DNA from: Nemania diffusa
Taxonomy: Eukaryota; Ascomycota; Sordariomycetes; Xylariales; Xylariaceae
Assembly (NCBI GenBank): GCA_038501195.1
Contig: JBBPUQ010000009.1
Coordinates: 2,108,001 to 2,172,000 of the forward strand
Reading direction: 5' to 3'
DNA length: 64,000 bases
Part shown: positions 23,882-36,678 of the stretch, piece by piece
Numbering within the stretch: position 1 is the stretch's first letter
Layout of the letters: every line of letters starts with the position of its first letter
Made by a program: the position numbers and the translations under genes
The notes under the pieces: generated by a model
The model's input: the letters and a program-made list of their open reading frames with translations, nothing else
Databases searched by the model: none
Told to the model about the DNA's origin: nothing

Positions 23882-25056
23882 TCAGGGATACGCTCGATGA
23901 CGGCACTCACATTTGTCGCCGATATCGAAACCGGCCTGCTGGCTCTTGGTGCACGCGATGGCCTGAGCATCTGTTTGTCTCTTGAGCGGTGCGCAGCGGT
24001 CGCCTGAGCATTTGCCGTCCATGGCTTTCTGGAGGGCATCGCCTTGCCACCCGAATAGGTAGTCACCGTGCAATCCGTAACCTGAAGCTAAATTAGCTCG
24101 CATATCCGGGGAATATGTGTTTGAATGGGAAGGTGAAGGTCATATAAGGAAGGTCGACTTACCGGTGTTGTCGCCCATACTCCAGTACCAGGGGAGCGAG
24201 CCGTCCGCGGGCCACTCGGCCTTGTTGTTGAACTGGCGGGTGTCGAACATGACCTCGTACATGATCTGGGGGATCTTGACGGGGTGCGTCGAGGGGCACG
24301 CGCCGCCCGACTCGAAGGTGCCGGAGGCCGGGTACGCGACGTGGCTCTTGTGGTCGATCGAGTCGAGGTTCTTGCCGTCCCAGCAGCTGGGGAAGTGGAT
24401 CGACACGCGCCAGCCGCCTCCGCAGGGCTCCTTGGGGAAGGCCTGGGTGTCGGATCCCGTGCACGGCGCGCCGCCGAAGGGGTTTTGCTGCATGTTGCTC
24501 TCGCAGCGGTAGCAGAGCTGCTTCTGCATGGTCGCCGCCTTGCGGTTCAGACTGTCTCCGACAAGCATACGGAAGCCCTAAGTATTACCCTGTTAGCAGT
24601 CTAATCCATGGGCTTGGATGCGGAAGAGAGAGTATATTTCATGGAACCTACAGGCTTGAATGCGGTGACCTTGGCGGTGGGCTGGTACCCACGGATGTAA
24701 TAGACGGTTACACCCGCCTGGACGCCCAGACCCAGGTTGGCGACCTGAGGAACGCGCTTGAAGGTCCCGTTGCGGGCCTTGAAGTAAAGATTTGCCGTCC
24801 AGTAGTTGCTGAAGTCTTCGCTGTACGTGCAGCTGGTGCAGGTAGAGACCTGTGGAGGGTCGTGGCTTGCCGGGACCATGCTTGCGTTGAACGAGTTTCC
24901 ACCGACGACCTGATGCATGTGCGCGGATGGCACATTACCAGGCTCGACTAGGGGGTCGATTTGGTCGATGACAAGCTGCGAGCATCCAAAGCGCATCAGC
25001 TCTTGCGCTGTGGCGAGCTGCACCGCCAAGGCGGGCACAAGAGTCTTGAACAACAT
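23882..25056 (-). CDS. Secreted DUF1996-domain protein
   Basis: Exons 25056-24652, 24577-24163 and 24081-23882 (introns 74 and 81 bp) give 339 residues. The ATG at 25056 opens a signal peptide (LFKTLVPALAVQLATAQE). Family marks of DUF1996: RFGCSQLVIDQIDPLVEPG, PSAHMHQVVGGNSFN, CTSCTYSEDFSNYWTANLYF, the block CGGGWRVSIHFPSCWDGKNLDS, DHKSHVAYP, and GYGLHGDYLFGWQGDALQ. The HMHQ and DHKSH histidines and several cysteines are conserved in the family. These proteins are secreted or wall-associated in fungi; the biochemical activity is not established. The middle exon is much richer in G+C than its flanks. No serine-rich or CBM tail, so it is a single-domain member. Confidence 0.92.
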
Positions 25057-28000
25057 TGTCACTGCTGGTGCTGTCGATCGCTGCTAAACAAGTCCTTTCG
25101 GTCTTCGATTATTAGTAGGTAGGAGACAGGGGAAATGGAACAGGTGACAAGAAAGGAAAGCGAGCGAGGGTAGCTGGGAGACTGGCAGACGGAGGCCATC
25201 CTATATGATGATGACCTGGGGAGGTACGTCGCCCGGATAAAACCAAACCCATCGCGGACGCGGTCATAAGGCTTGGCAATGATTGGCGAAAAGAGAACGC
25301 GGATCAACTACCGCGGATTGAACTCTCGGCGGTTAATATGGAGTTCTAAATCCGGAGCGAATCTCGTGGAGGACTGATATTAATATAGGAGTCGAAGTCT
25401 CTGATCTTCACATATTAGCGGGGCATTGGTCTTCGGTAGCACATTAACGGAGCCCAGCATCATTTCGGCAAGACGACACAGCCCTTCTCAGGCTCCTGAT
25501 ACGTCACTACGTTTCCTTCATTCGTTACATCCACATTCTGATTGGTTTCCAGCAGACATCACGAGAAGACCTCCTCACGAGTGGAGATGAAAACTATGAC
25601 AGTTGTGTATAGTTCACCAGACGCAGTGGCAAGAGCAGTCTCTCGCAAGTATACCTAGGCATGTTGAAATTCAAACACTGATAGAATTGTCTGGCTGGGA
25701 ACCTTGGGGATGAAAATACATATATCTGTCCGCGGAGTTCACGGCTTAATATTTATCCTAGATTACCCACGACATAGTACCAGAGAACCATATTCTCATA
25801 AAATAACAGCTTAGTTTCATCCAAGCTAGTCTACAGCATTCACACAATATTCTGGCCAATACCATAGAGTCATAAAACTTGCCGGTGGAGATAAGGTTAG
25901 ATGTTAGCAAATCTAAGGCAGTCTCACTATGAATTATTATCTATCAACCCTACGCGGCAGTGATATTGTACACAATAGGAACGAAGTGCCTTGAAGTGAC
26001 TGTGGCTATAAGTCGAGGGCTTGTTTTGTCTATCGTCTTTTCAAATTTGCCGAAGCGATCGTGAAGGCTGAGGTAGACAGGTAAATTATGGTTGCATTAC
26101 ACACCCTCTCCTGAAGCCTTGGAAGTACCCATTGGACTGTCTAGAATACATGGTTTTATGATATATGCCACTATTTTTCTATTTATCTTGAAAGTCTTTA
26201 GCGTCTTGGATTCTCTCCTCTAAATCGGAATATTGCTCCGTAGTATCGTGCTTTATCACTTCCATCGCTTGGCAGAATGCCCTGGCAAAATTGGATGAGC
26301 AAGGTTATCAGTATCTAAGCGAATTTACTCGCCGATTCCTGAGACCTTTCACAACACTTTAATATCTCGCCTCCATAATAAGGCTCAACGGAATTTTTAA
26401 CGATTTCTCTTAAATCTATATAATTAATAGAAACTACAGGCAAGTGTATCTACACGTTTTTAGGAGGTAAGGAAACAACGTCCGTTAACTGCGCTTTTTC
26501 ACCATTTACCGTTTTCATTTTCATAGTTGTCGTTTATTCGATAGGTGATACTGCATAACAAAATTTAGAAAACATTTAGGCATCTGTAAATTAGGTAACT
26601 GTCGTTGTTTTCCCGAAAACAAGCATATGCGCGCTTGCGTGAGACTGCGGCTACGAAGACCATGAGGCAATAAATAAAGCCAACGTGAGTCTTGATAGTG
26701 TGCGTCAAATTAAAGACGATGATTTAAAATGATTAAATCAAGAAATTATGAATTTGAGAGAGAACTCGGCCTCGAGACGCTCGACCCTGTGCTGATTCTA
26801 TACTACAACACCAAAGAGTCTTTATACAGAATCAGAGTTTGGACACTACTACATCCCATAGTCAAGCTATTTGCAATGTGCATTTCATCGGAACTCTTTA
26901 GCGGTCAGTATATATGATATTAACTTGACAGAATCGCCTAAAGAAGGAGGTCGATCTGAATTATTGGTTAAATTGTTCTACTCTGGCCAGATCTTTTCTT
27001 TGGTAATAGCGAAAGGTATGTTGAAAAAGGTGGACTGTTAGAACCCTTTGCATCACCATTTGCAGAGAAATATCACACAAATCTACATCATATTTCATGC
27101 ATGCTCTGTGGGATATACTTTAAATATTAATAGTTACTTACTAGTAAAATAATATCTAACGTCTACCTCTACATTAATGATACTAATATTCAATACGAAG
27201 TGCCACAATAAAACCTGACCGGAGTCACTAGCTAATGTCAATATGAAAATAATATCAAATAGAACAGCTCTGGCGGCTTAGGTAGATATAGATACAGTAT
27301 GCATCAAGATGAGGTCGTCACATTTATATTAGGTATGTAAGAAGATATTGACCTTGGCGGATGGTATAGGAAATTACGTAGGTACTACATATCTGCTTTC
27401 AGTCCATGTTAGTTCGTCCGCTTTGAAGAGAACGAATAGTACGAAAATATTTGAAGTAATGATAGTTTACGGATCAACTGAAAGAGAGGTTAGGTACTTA
27501 GGTAGGGATTAGCGATAAGCGGGGAACTTGCTATCTATAAGCCTTAACGCACAGACCATACTATAAACTGAGCTATCTCTATTTTGTCGCGAATTTCTGC
27601 GCCAAACCTTTCTTCCTCCTTCATCAAAAAAAACCTAGGCAGGTTCTGTGAAGACGCCCAGTCATGAAATGGCATCAGCACGAGCATCCATCCTCAGCTT
27701 ACCATAAAGGTTTGTTACATTCTATCGCCTTCTCGTACCGCGTATAGAACATGTATGTAAGTCTGCTACTGTATACTGTATTCTGTAGCGCAAGCAGCAC
27801 CCTTGAGCCGGCCACTCCGTCTCTCCTACGAGTCTTCTTTACGAAGGTCTTTATGCCTCGGCACGTCTTGTGCTGGGGTCTCGAGAAGGCCTGGTGATAT
27901 TGAGGCAACAGATGGTACTTGTGCCGTCTGTTGATAAAATACTGCAAGACTAAGTAACTACAACGGACCATCATAGTCCACGCTCATCTGATGCTTCGGC

Positions 28001-28707
28001 GTCTTCATCTCCCAACATGAGCGAGGCTCCAAGAGCTCCCACATCCATTCATCTATCCATGCATCCTTGAATCAATTCATTCATTGGCTCCTTGGTTTGT
28101 ACGAAGAGATGACCCCCATGCTACGTGTTATCAGCTGCGGCTGTTGTGTATTCGTATGTCATCTGATAATGAATCTCACCTCTAGTTTATCTTACCTGTC
28201 TGCTGTCTGTTGTATCGTATGTTAGTGTGCTATCACATCACCCCTGAAAAAATACGGAAGGTGCCCTAAGTATGCTCTGAAACTTACCTAGCCAGGTACC
28301 TGGTGTGCAGTACCTAACCCAGCGGGAGCTGATAGACGATGATCTCCCTGCATTGTTCCTTTCCCGTATTGTGGTGGCAATCTTGAACGACGTCACACCG
28401 GCTTCATCACCGAGATACCTGGTCTTGATAGCGACACCACCTGACTGTGGACTTGCAGTGCCTCAATCAACTACCCACGTACTTACTAACCAAAACGCCC
28501 CAGAGACTTGGAACTGCACTCATCTCGATGTCAATTTAAGCACCTCTAGTCAACACTCCAGCCGACATCAATGCTACCTCATCTACTGCTTGCAGCCCAA
28601 CAAACCCCCATATTTTATTCCCTACCCCCTTGCATATATCTTGGCGAGCACGATAATTCAAGCATTGCAATTACACAACCATCTCAACTTTTAAGTTTCT
28701 GCCCAAC
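25057..28707. other. Intergenic stretch, 3.6 kb, between divergent genes
   Basis: No supported gene. It separates the DUF1996 gene and the malic enzyme gene, so both promoters lie in it. Around 28030-28100 short CATCCATTC/ATTCATTC-type words repeat upstream of the malic enzyme gene. The ORF at 28305-28694 has no motif and probably lies in the 5' leader region. Pyrimidine-rich segments near 28140-28230 could belong to the core promoter. Confidence 0.45.
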
Positions 28708-30841
28708 ATGTCAGAATCGAAGTTCTCTCACTTACCATTAAGCACTCGTGGCCCCATTGAATGCGCCGTGAATGGTACCGTGCTCTTGAACACGCCGTAC
28801 TTCAATCGCGGCTCTGCCCACACTGCTGAGGAGAAAGAGGAGTTCAACCTCACGGGCTTATTGCCCCAGAGCGTCCAGACGCTCGAGCAGCAGACCAAAC
28901 GTGCCTATGAGCAATATTCGACGAGACCAGATGACCTTGCCAAAAACACATTTCTGACCTCGTTGAAGGAGCAGAATGCCGTCTTATACTTCAAAGTGAG
29001 CACCGCCCAAATGTGCTAGCGTAAACGTAATAAAGCCGCTGAGCTATACGATGCATGTCACTAATTGAAAGTAGCTCCTGCAAGACCACCTGAAGGAAAT
29101 GTTTAGCATCGTCTACACACCGACGGAAGGCGATGCTATACAGAACTTCTCACGCCTCTTCCGAAGACCGGAGGGGTGCTTCTTGAATATCGAGAACATA
29201 GACAGAGTTTCCCACGACCTGGCCCAGTGGGGGAGACCTGATGAAATTGACTACATTGTCGTCTCGGGTAAGCAAACAATAACTGCCTAGTGCCTATGAT
29301 GATGGTGATGCCAAACAAAGGCGAAAACGTAGGAACCTAGCTAATGCTTCACAGATGGCGAAGAGATCCTAGGCATAGGTGATCAGGGCGTGGGCGGAAT
29401 CCTGATCTCGGTAGCAAAGCTAGTGCTGACAACTCTCTGCGCCGGCGTTCATCCAAACCGCACCCTGCCTGTAGTACTAGATTGCGGCACAGACAACGAG
29501 AGTCTTCTTAATGATGAGCTGTATCTTGGGCTTCGGCAGAAGAGAGTCCGCGGCGAGAAATACGACAAATTCGTTGACGAATTTGTTCAATCCGCTCGGA
29601 AACTGTTCCCTAAGGCTTACATCCATTTTGAAGACTTTGGACTAACAAATGGTATATCTCCGTCATATCTTAGAGCTCTGTTGAAGACTCATTGAGACTA
29701 ACTGTTTTTAATAGCACGCCGCATCCTGGATCATTACAGACCCAAGATTCCCTGCTTCAACGACGATGTGCAAGGCACCGGATGTGTCACACTTGCGGCT
29801 GTGATGGCTGGGCTCCATGTGAGCCAGCAGAAGCTAAAAGACATCAAACTTGTGGTTTTCGGAGCGGGCACGGCCGGAGTCGGGATCGCCGACCAAGTGC
29901 GCGACGCGATCGCCGCCGAGAAGGGGATCAGTAAAGATGAGGCGGCAAAGCAGATCTGGTGAGCTTTTCGTCAAATTTTCCTTTCCTTTCTTTTTCGCTA
30001 TTCTCCCGGGCCGTCGTTCTTCTGCTGCTAACACCGCAACAGGCTGGTCGACAAGCCGGGTGTCCTAACCACCGACTCCAAGCTCGACAACGGCCAGAAG
30101 TTCTTCGCCAAGGACGCCTCGGACTGGTCGGGCAAGGACCGCTCGCTCCTGTCTACGATCAAGGCGGTGCACCCCAACGTGCTCATCGGCACCTCGACGG
30201 TGCCCAAGGCCTTCACGGAGGAGATCGTGCGCGAGATGGCCGCGCACACGCCGCGGCCCGTGATCCTGCCCCTCTCGAACCCCACCCGGCTCCACGAGGC
30301 CGTGCCGGCGGACCTGCTCAAGTGGACGGACGGCCGCGCCCTCGTGGCCACGGGCAGCCCCTTCGACCCCGTGACCGGGCCCTGGGGCCCCGACGGCGCG
30401 GACGTGAGCGTCGAGGTCGCCGAGTGCAACAACAGCGTCGTGTTCCCCGGCATCGGGCTCGGCGCCGTGCTCTGCCGCGCGCGCCTCATCACGGACAAGA
30501 TGCTCGTCGCCGCCGTGCGCGGCGTCGCTGGTCTCAGCCCCGCGCTCGAGGACGATCGCGCGCCCCTGCTGCCTGGCGTCGAGGAGGTGCGGAACGTCTC
30601 CGTTCGCGTCGCGCGCGAGGTCATCAAGGCCGCCGTGGAAGAGGGCGTGGCCACCGAGGACGACATCCCCGACGACGAGGAGGTGCTCGAGGAGTGGATC
30701 CGCGAGCAGATGTGGGAGCCCGTCTACCGCCCCCTCAAGCGCGTCGACACCGCCGGCGCGAGCCGCCAGGCCAAGGCCGAGCTGAAGGTCGTCGGCAGCA
30801 TAGAGGATATCCGGGACAAGGTGCAGAGGACGCTCGAGTGA
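28708..30841 (+). CDS. NAD(P)-dependent malic enzyme
   Basis: Oxidatively decarboxylates L-malate to pyruvate with reduction of NAD(P)+. Exons 28708-28995, 29075-29267, 29355-29651, 29715-29958, 30043-30841; 606 residues, close to the family norm. Marks in order: YTPTEG with the catalytic Tyr at about 110, GIGDQGVGGI, the DCGTDNESLLNDELYLG block, HFEDFGLTNA with metal-binding acidic residues, PCFNDDVQGTG, the nucleotide fold GAGTAGVGIAD, LLIG-like VLIGTSTVPKAF, LSNPT, and ATGSPFDPV, then CNNSVVFPGIGLGAV. The short N-terminus (MSESKFSHLPLSTRGP) is not a clear mitochondrial presequence; cytosolic location is possible. NAD versus NADP use cannot be decided by eye. The last exon is very GC-rich with almost all codons ending in G or C, unlike exons 1-4. 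Confidence 0.96.
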
Positions 30842-31787
30842 GGTGATTTCTGCTATCGTTCGTTCAACTGGTTAACATAGAACGGTTCTTATTAGAGATC
30901 GACGTGAGGAATACATCGCAGTATTGAGTATTGCGTAGAGTCTAGTTGTTAGAGGGTATATACTTACGGATGGTAGCTTTATAGACTATCGGTAGAGTTT
31001 TACTTATAATCGACGAAATCTCAACTTCTGACCTGATCTTGCGATATAGACTTTGAATCCTAGGGTTTATGCATGGTCCATATGCTTAGCTACCTATTTA
31101 GCCTAAATATGGTTGCTGTATTATTGACACCATACTTCTCGTTTTATATACAATAGCGCAGTTGGTTAACTTGAGGTCAAAGTAGTAGGGAGGCAGGTAA
31201 ATCTTTGTTTTCATACCTATATCCTACTAAGGTTATTCTTTAACACGACTATATAGATTAGGCCTGACCCCCAACATCGTACAGAAGTTAGAATCTACAT
31301 AACTGCAAACCGACAAAGTTAGCGCTCGAAATTTGCGAGGTTTACCTGGTATTCGTCCGAGAGCCTGAGCTGACTCATCATGCGGGTTGTGGCGGTGCGG
31401 TCCACCTCGTAGCCGCCGGGCCTCCGTTTTCCCATCGGCAGGTTGACTCTACCGGTGCACCGTATTAAAGGAAACAAAACCGTCAAGCCTCCGAGTCATG
31501 CTACTCCTCCTACCCCAAACGATGCCGCTTTTACTTAGGCCACCCTACCCCCCCTCCTTTTACCCCTTTCGCGGAATACCGTGGGTCATATGACTGTTTT
31601 TAAAGGTGAAGAGAATGTCCAAAAAAAGGAGGATTTGCGAAGGTCGCCTCATTTTGTAACAATTTATAACACGTTTTTATAAAGGAGATAAGGACAAGGA
31701 AAGAAATATAAGACCAGACCATTTTGCGCGTTTGTGGTTTACTTTCTCACCTTTCCTAATGAAGCAGATTTGTTAATGCTATGCCTC
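30842..31787. other. Convergent intergenic stretch
   Basis: About 950 bp between two converging genes, AT-rich on the left, with C-rich and T-rich runs at 31540-31570. No gene or clear structure seen. Confidence 0.45.
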
Positions 31788-33160
31788 CTACGTTGTAATA
31801 TTAAATTCAACTTCCTTCTTGATACCACTTCCATGATCAAGGGATCGGTTGACAGGAGACGCCACAAAAGTGTGATTGATAGTCCGATGCGGACCGAGCA
31901 CAGCTTGTAGACTATCTTGTGTGTATTGACTCGAAAGCTCGAGATCTGGTGTGCTATTGATTGGGCCACCGTTTCTCGATGGGGCCATCGTTGAAATGTT
32001 GATCCAGGAACTGTTTTGGCGTCGCCTCCCACCTCGAATATGTGAGATCATCCGGCGGTATGACTCGCTAGGAGTGAAGTTTGGCTTCTTCTTGTGACTT
32101 GAGTGCGCGAAAAGCTGGGGAAACGACGATAGGCATGAAACCACAATCGCTGCGGTGATAGACAGTAAGTACGAACGAAGGCAAATACTATCACAAAAAC
32201 ACCAGGAACCAATAAAAACATACCGACATCTGCTTCTACGGCACTCCATACCCAGAGGAACGAAGCGTCGTGTTGACCGTCCGCCTTTTTCGTCAAGTTG
32301 AAAGAGGCCACACGTACTATAGCGAGAATGATTGTAATGATAGAAAGTGAAAACAGACTGAGGATAGCTAGTTTCTTTGTTGATCGCATTCGGACATTCC
32401 AAAGGAGAATGACGGGTAATGCCATTGCTGATTGTTTAGATTAGGTAAGTTGACAGAATCAACAATATATGAGAAACCAGATGCTACTCACCCAGGAAGT
32501 CTGAGAAAACATCCAAAGCGGTGTTCACTTTGGCGAATATGTCGGACCTATGAATTTGAGAATATCTCTCGCATTGTGTCAAAATAAAATTGTCGCTTCC
32601 GATGTCGCATTTGTAATTGATGGAAGGTATAGCAACCACCCAGAAGATGGCCGAGGCGGCGGCTGCCGGCCACCAGACATGTTTAAAATAGTCTATACCG
32701 AAACCGAGCCGCCGAAAAAAGAACAGGATGGAGAGTTTTACCAGAAACAGAGTGGTATAATAAGCGAGCTCAGATATGAGCGATCCGATGAGGAAGCGAT
32801 GCAAGCGCTGCAGAAAATCAGGCGCAGGAGCAGCGAGGCCAGCGTCGACGTTGTTGATATAGTACAGATCCTTGGCCGACCACTGCCAAACGGCCGCTGA
32901 TATGACGACTAAAAGGAAAGAAGCAATGGAGAATGCATCGTCCCAATACAGGCGCCCGGGGCCCCTGTATCGGGCGACGAGTCGGCACGCGACGAGCAGT
33001 GCCGCCACTGCAGTTCCGGCCCAGATAATGCCCTATAAAGTAAGGTCAGTGATAGCTTAATTTGAAAGGAGCATGTATATTAACGTGCCAGAAATGCGTT
33101 GTATGATACCCCTAGAGCGGAAGTGAAATTCGAGGCGGGATCACGTGCCACCAAATCCAT
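31788..33160 (-). CDS. PTH11/rhodopsin-like seven-helix membrane protein
   Basis: Exons 33160-33110, 33032-32492, 32427-32224 and 32149-31788 (introns 77, 64 and 74 bp) close the frame at 385 residues. The hydrophobic segments fit the fungal rhodopsin-domain family that includes PTH11-like receptors: helix 1 in GIIWAGTAVAALLVACRL, followed by the family block RLYWDDAFSIASFLL; helices in SELAYYTTLFLVKLSILFFFRR, WWPAAAASAIFWVVAIPS, FAKVNTALDVFSDF, ALPVILLW and LSIITIILAIVR; and the final SAVEADVAIVVSCLSSFPQLF. The tail of about 100 residues is hydrophilic. No CFEM domain is seen upstream, so it is the short class without a CFEM. Family members are candidate surface sensors; ligand and role are unknown. 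Exon 1 (17 codons) is the least certain part. Confidence 0.85.
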
Positions 33161-34702
33161 GATGGAAAAATCAACGTTGCTCAGCTTCAGGAGGGAAAAT
33201 TGCAGAGGAGACTTTGAACTTCTTGGTTGTGCTGATTGGAGAGATATGGCTGAGCAGACCTTTGTATAGTTGTAGGTGAATCATGATGAGTTTCTTTTGA
33301 AATCTACCTGCCGATTATTACAGTATGTGAGCTGCCTGATCTCCACCCCACTTCCATCGTCGCGGCATTTTGCGTAGTGTTGCCGTGGGGGCTGTTCTAT
33401 GCAGGCTGCATCAATCCGAGCAGTTGAAGTGTGAAGATGGCCACCCCATGCACGCGACTCCTGGAGCTGGTATGGATCCCACGGTGGTCTCAATTACAAC
33501 AGGGTCTCGGGGGGCAGTAAGACTCTACACACATCTTATACGGCGTATTCCAGTCTTGAATTTTATCTCATGACACATATAATTTAGTTACACTGCAGGA
33601 CCCCAAGCGCATAGTATGGCGCAGCCTGCCTCAGACACAGGTAAGCGTGCGATAATAACGCCGCGCCCCCAGATCCTCTCCTACTACGACACGGTCGGGC
33701 TTGCTGCTGAGCCATACTGCTGCAGACCGAAGTCACCACACGCATCTGCTATCACAAAGCATTATGATCCGAGCAGCAGGCTGCCTTGGCAAAGAAAGTC
33801 CTATAAGCACTATGTGAAGCACGCTGGGACAATGATACCAGGCTACCAGTGGGGTATGCTGTTGGTTGTACTACAAAATCACTTGATACTGTTGGTCAGA
33901 ATGGCGATATGTTGAAGTAACTGTATCATCATTTGAGTGGTGGCATAGACAAGTGGGATATGTTAGGTCAAGCTCGAACTGTGCAAGCTAATGAGTGCCA
34001 AAACTACAACACTGCTTTGTTCTACTGTGTCAGGTCCTGCTCCAAAAAGTAGGTAGGTAGGCTGAACACCGGCCTATCGCGTGCGGTAATCAACACAGTA
34101 CGATTTGACGCGTGAGACCCAGCACTTGCGAGACTTTCGCCGATCATTTCTGCAGGCTACGGCCAAGGAGTGAAGATACGAATTTATAGTACGATGTGGT
34201 ATCCCAAGTCTATTTAACTATAGATTTTACAATATTATGCGACTTGCGTGGGCTGTTTGTCCTCATCCTACGTATGCCCTATAAGGATGCCTTCACAATG
34301 ATGGGCCTTTCAAGTGCGAGTCGAGTTGGTGCCCGTGAGGAACAAGTCGTGTCACTTCAGTACTATAGGAGAAAGCACGAATGCAGACAGCGAAGCTAAC
34401 ATGCCCTGCATCCCTAGGTAATGTATATTGTATGACTCTTTGCAGCCCAGACAACAGGTATCTAAACAGCAGTCGCTAGCTACCTAATGATGCTAGACGT
34501 TTGTGCATACTTCGAAACGAATATAAAATCGTAATGCATGCTTTTTAATAGAGACTTAAGTATAAGCAAAGACACGTTGCATGGGCAACGCACGATTTGC
34601 CTTCCGTTCTGAACGACCCGGATGACCTTGGACCTCTAACTTATACCTCTCCTTCCAACTCATCTCTGTGTGTATATTCAGGAAGGAGATAGATACATTC
34701 TC
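33161..34702. other. Intergenic stretch, 1.5 kb
   Basis: No supported gene. An ORF starting with ATG at 33616 (about 99 codons, Tyr/His/Pro-rich, no motif) was considered and left out. The left end is the promoter side of the PTH11-like gene; the right end is the 3' side of the methyltransferase gene. Confidence 0.4.
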
Positions 34703-35608
34703 TCAGATCGGCTTCCGTCCCACAGCTGTGAAAATGACGCCTGCATGCAGTGCAACGCCCTTTTCGGTCTCACCTATGGCCTTCACTAGGTTTTCAGTCC
34801 AGAATTCTCTGGTGATAGGAGCATCAGGCGCAGACGTCCTTGGCGGGAAATAGAATGTGCATTCCTCTAAAATCATAAGGAAATCATCTGTCCAAGCTCT
34901 ATAGTCCTCCTTACGCTTGGGCGATGTGATCATAGAAACACCTTGGAACCCATTCTTAATGAGATGTTGGTCCAGCTCGGCAAGGAAATCATACTTGAGA
35001 CCCAGCGGCTCACCGCTGGCCCGTAAGGTTTCTTTGAGCAATTCGCACGTCGTTGTCTCCAGGTCAGGCGTGGCTGGCTCGATGAGGAAGCGAGGGTTCA
35101 GCTCTTCCCACTGAATCCACCCACCAGGCTTGAGCATAGCGAGCGCTGTAGACAACAGAGGTGTGGTTTCGCCGTGCAGGATGATGCTCACGAATGCCCG
35201 GACGTGAACGACATCGTAGGCGCCGACGAATTCCTCGGGTAGAGGCTTAGAGAGGATGTTGAGTTTCTTCAAAGAGACCGACGGCGGGAGAAAGGCCTGC
35301 GCGGGGAAGAAGATGTCGTTGACGTCGAAGCCATGTAGGTCGGCGGCAACGCCGTCGCCAGCAAGTTTGCGGCTCAGGTCGATCAACCAGGCACCGTTGC
35401 CGCAGGCGAGGTCGGCAACCTTCAGGGGGCTGGATGGCGCCGTAGTGATTCCCTGTTCAACATGCTTCTCCAAAAGGAAGCCCAGTGTGTTCTGGCAGAG
35501 CATGTGTTGAAGGTGCAGACGGGCCGAGCTCCTGAAATTCTGAGCTGGGGCAAGCCAGTAGAGCGTCGGGTCATATGACTCAGATCGGGGCTTTGTGTTG
35601 CTCTCCAT
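34703..35608 (-). CDS. SAM-dependent class I methyltransferase
   Basis: Single exon, 301 residues, ATG at 35608. SAM-binding motif I is VADLACGNGAW (about 64-74), followed by an acidic motif II (LHGFDVNDIFF) and motif at LPEEFVGAYDVVHVRAF, then LKPGGWIQWEEL (post-motif III). The N-terminal stretch (DPTLYWLAPAQNFRSSARLHLQH) and length resemble fungal methyltransferases of secondary metabolism, related broadly to LaeA-type and UMTA-type enzymes. The acceptor (O, N or C) cannot be told from sequence. It is followed on the plus strand by an MFS transporter and a P450, which suggests a role in tailoring a small metabolite. No membrane span or targeting signal. Confidence 0.85.
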   Translation of the reverse strand: MESNTKPRSESYDPTLYWLAPAQNFRSSARLHLQHMLCQNTLGFLLEKHVEQGITTAPSSPLKVADLACGNGAWLIDLSRKLAGDGVAADLHGFDVNDIFFPAQAFLPPSVSLKKLNILSKPLPEEFVGAYDVVHVRAFVSIILHGETTPLLSTALAMLKPGGWIQWEELNPRFLIEPATPDLETTTCELLKETLRASGEPLGLKYDFLAELDQHLIKNGFQGVSMITSPKRKEDYRAWTDDFLMILEECTFYFPPRTSAPDAPITREFWTENLVKAIGETEKGVALHAGVIFTAVGRKPI

Positions 35609-36678
35609 TTTCAATCACGAGAGAATCGAGCTGGGTGATGAAATGATACACAGAATGGCGCAAGGTGATTATAGAGCAGAGGTAGCTCTGCTCATAGCAC
35701 TCCGCTCTTTTGACGGCTATGAAGTTGAGATATGGATTAGGTATACAACAGGTGGTAGACAGCAGTGAGTTGCAAGGGTGCGGAATCAACAAGGGCTTGC
35801 TACCATCAATCAAAGACTCGCTCTGTCTCAGTGAGGTAGCTTCGCCTGCTTGTAAATGTTACGGCAGTGTGTTAAGGAGCAATGGGTACAGTGTTGAAGG
35901 AAGCATCACACTGTATGTACAATGTACCTTAATGTAAATCTTTTTCCTTATCTAGCAGTAGTTGGAGAGGGTCTGCAGCGGTCGGGCCTCAATATTCATG
36001 CCACCATTGCATATTGGCTTTCAAGCCTTATTTGCATATGCACATCAGACAGTTGGTTACACTAGAGCGTTAGTACGGTCTGGTTTCTGATGTGCCCCCA
36101 AGATGCCGCTTAAAATAGATGGGACGCTCTCCGGTACAGTGAGTGATCGACGATGGGCTTGAGGGGTTTGAAAGGCACACGGCGGGGAGGGCTATTATCC
36201 CTTTTGTGCCACCAATTTGTATGCCCCCAAGGGACAATTGATTCCCACCCTGGAAGGCAAGGTAACGCAATATGCACGCAAGTGAGCCTGTTGGTTTGAC
36301 TGAATCAATTCTCCTCTGACATGAACGAGCTCGCAGCCGAGCGACACGTATAGCGAGCAATCGCCGATGAGGCGCCCCAGGCCTTCGAGGGAGCCTTCCA
36401 TACTACGTCGGGATGAGGTTTTTGAACTCACCGATCAACATTGGCTTGCGGTGGTGCAACGCAGTGCGAATCATAAGTAGCGTACAGGTACAGTAGTGAG
36501 AGGGACGTTGGAGCAGCTCTTCTTGGAGAGGTAGTCCTTTTCAGTCCCGGTAGACATTGAGACACCCTTCTTCCCTCACCATTGACCTCTCATCATCTAC
36601 CTAAGCTGTCTTTGCAGTCACCACCTAGTTGAATTCGAGTTGATCTCGAACCTGCAATTCTGTTCCTATCTTGTTAGT
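35609..36678. other. Divergent promoter region between methyltransferase and MFS transporter
   Basis: The two genes are transcribed away from each other across 1.07 kb, so the region could drive both. Small ORFs on the minus strand at 36070-36431 lack motifs and splice support. I see no obvious palindromic Zn-cluster regulator site. Confidence 0.45.

Noticed and set aside
24159..24604. ORFs opposite to or out of frame with the DUF1996 gene
   Set aside because: Shadows caused by high G+C in the middle exon; the DUF1996 frame holds all family motifs.
29959..30846. Long Arg/Gly-rich ORF on the plus strand, and minus-strand ORFs 30028-30666
   Set aside because: Shadows of the GC-rich last exon of the malic enzyme gene in other frames.
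33616..33915. ORF of 99 codons starting at an ATG
   Set aside because: No motif, no clear splice partner and no neighbour context; could be chance.
36070..36431. Minus-strand ORFs and a possible GTGAGT donor between the methyltransferase and the MFS gene
   Set aside because: Spliced readings end quickly or give no recognisable protein; the stretch is better read as a divergent promoter region.
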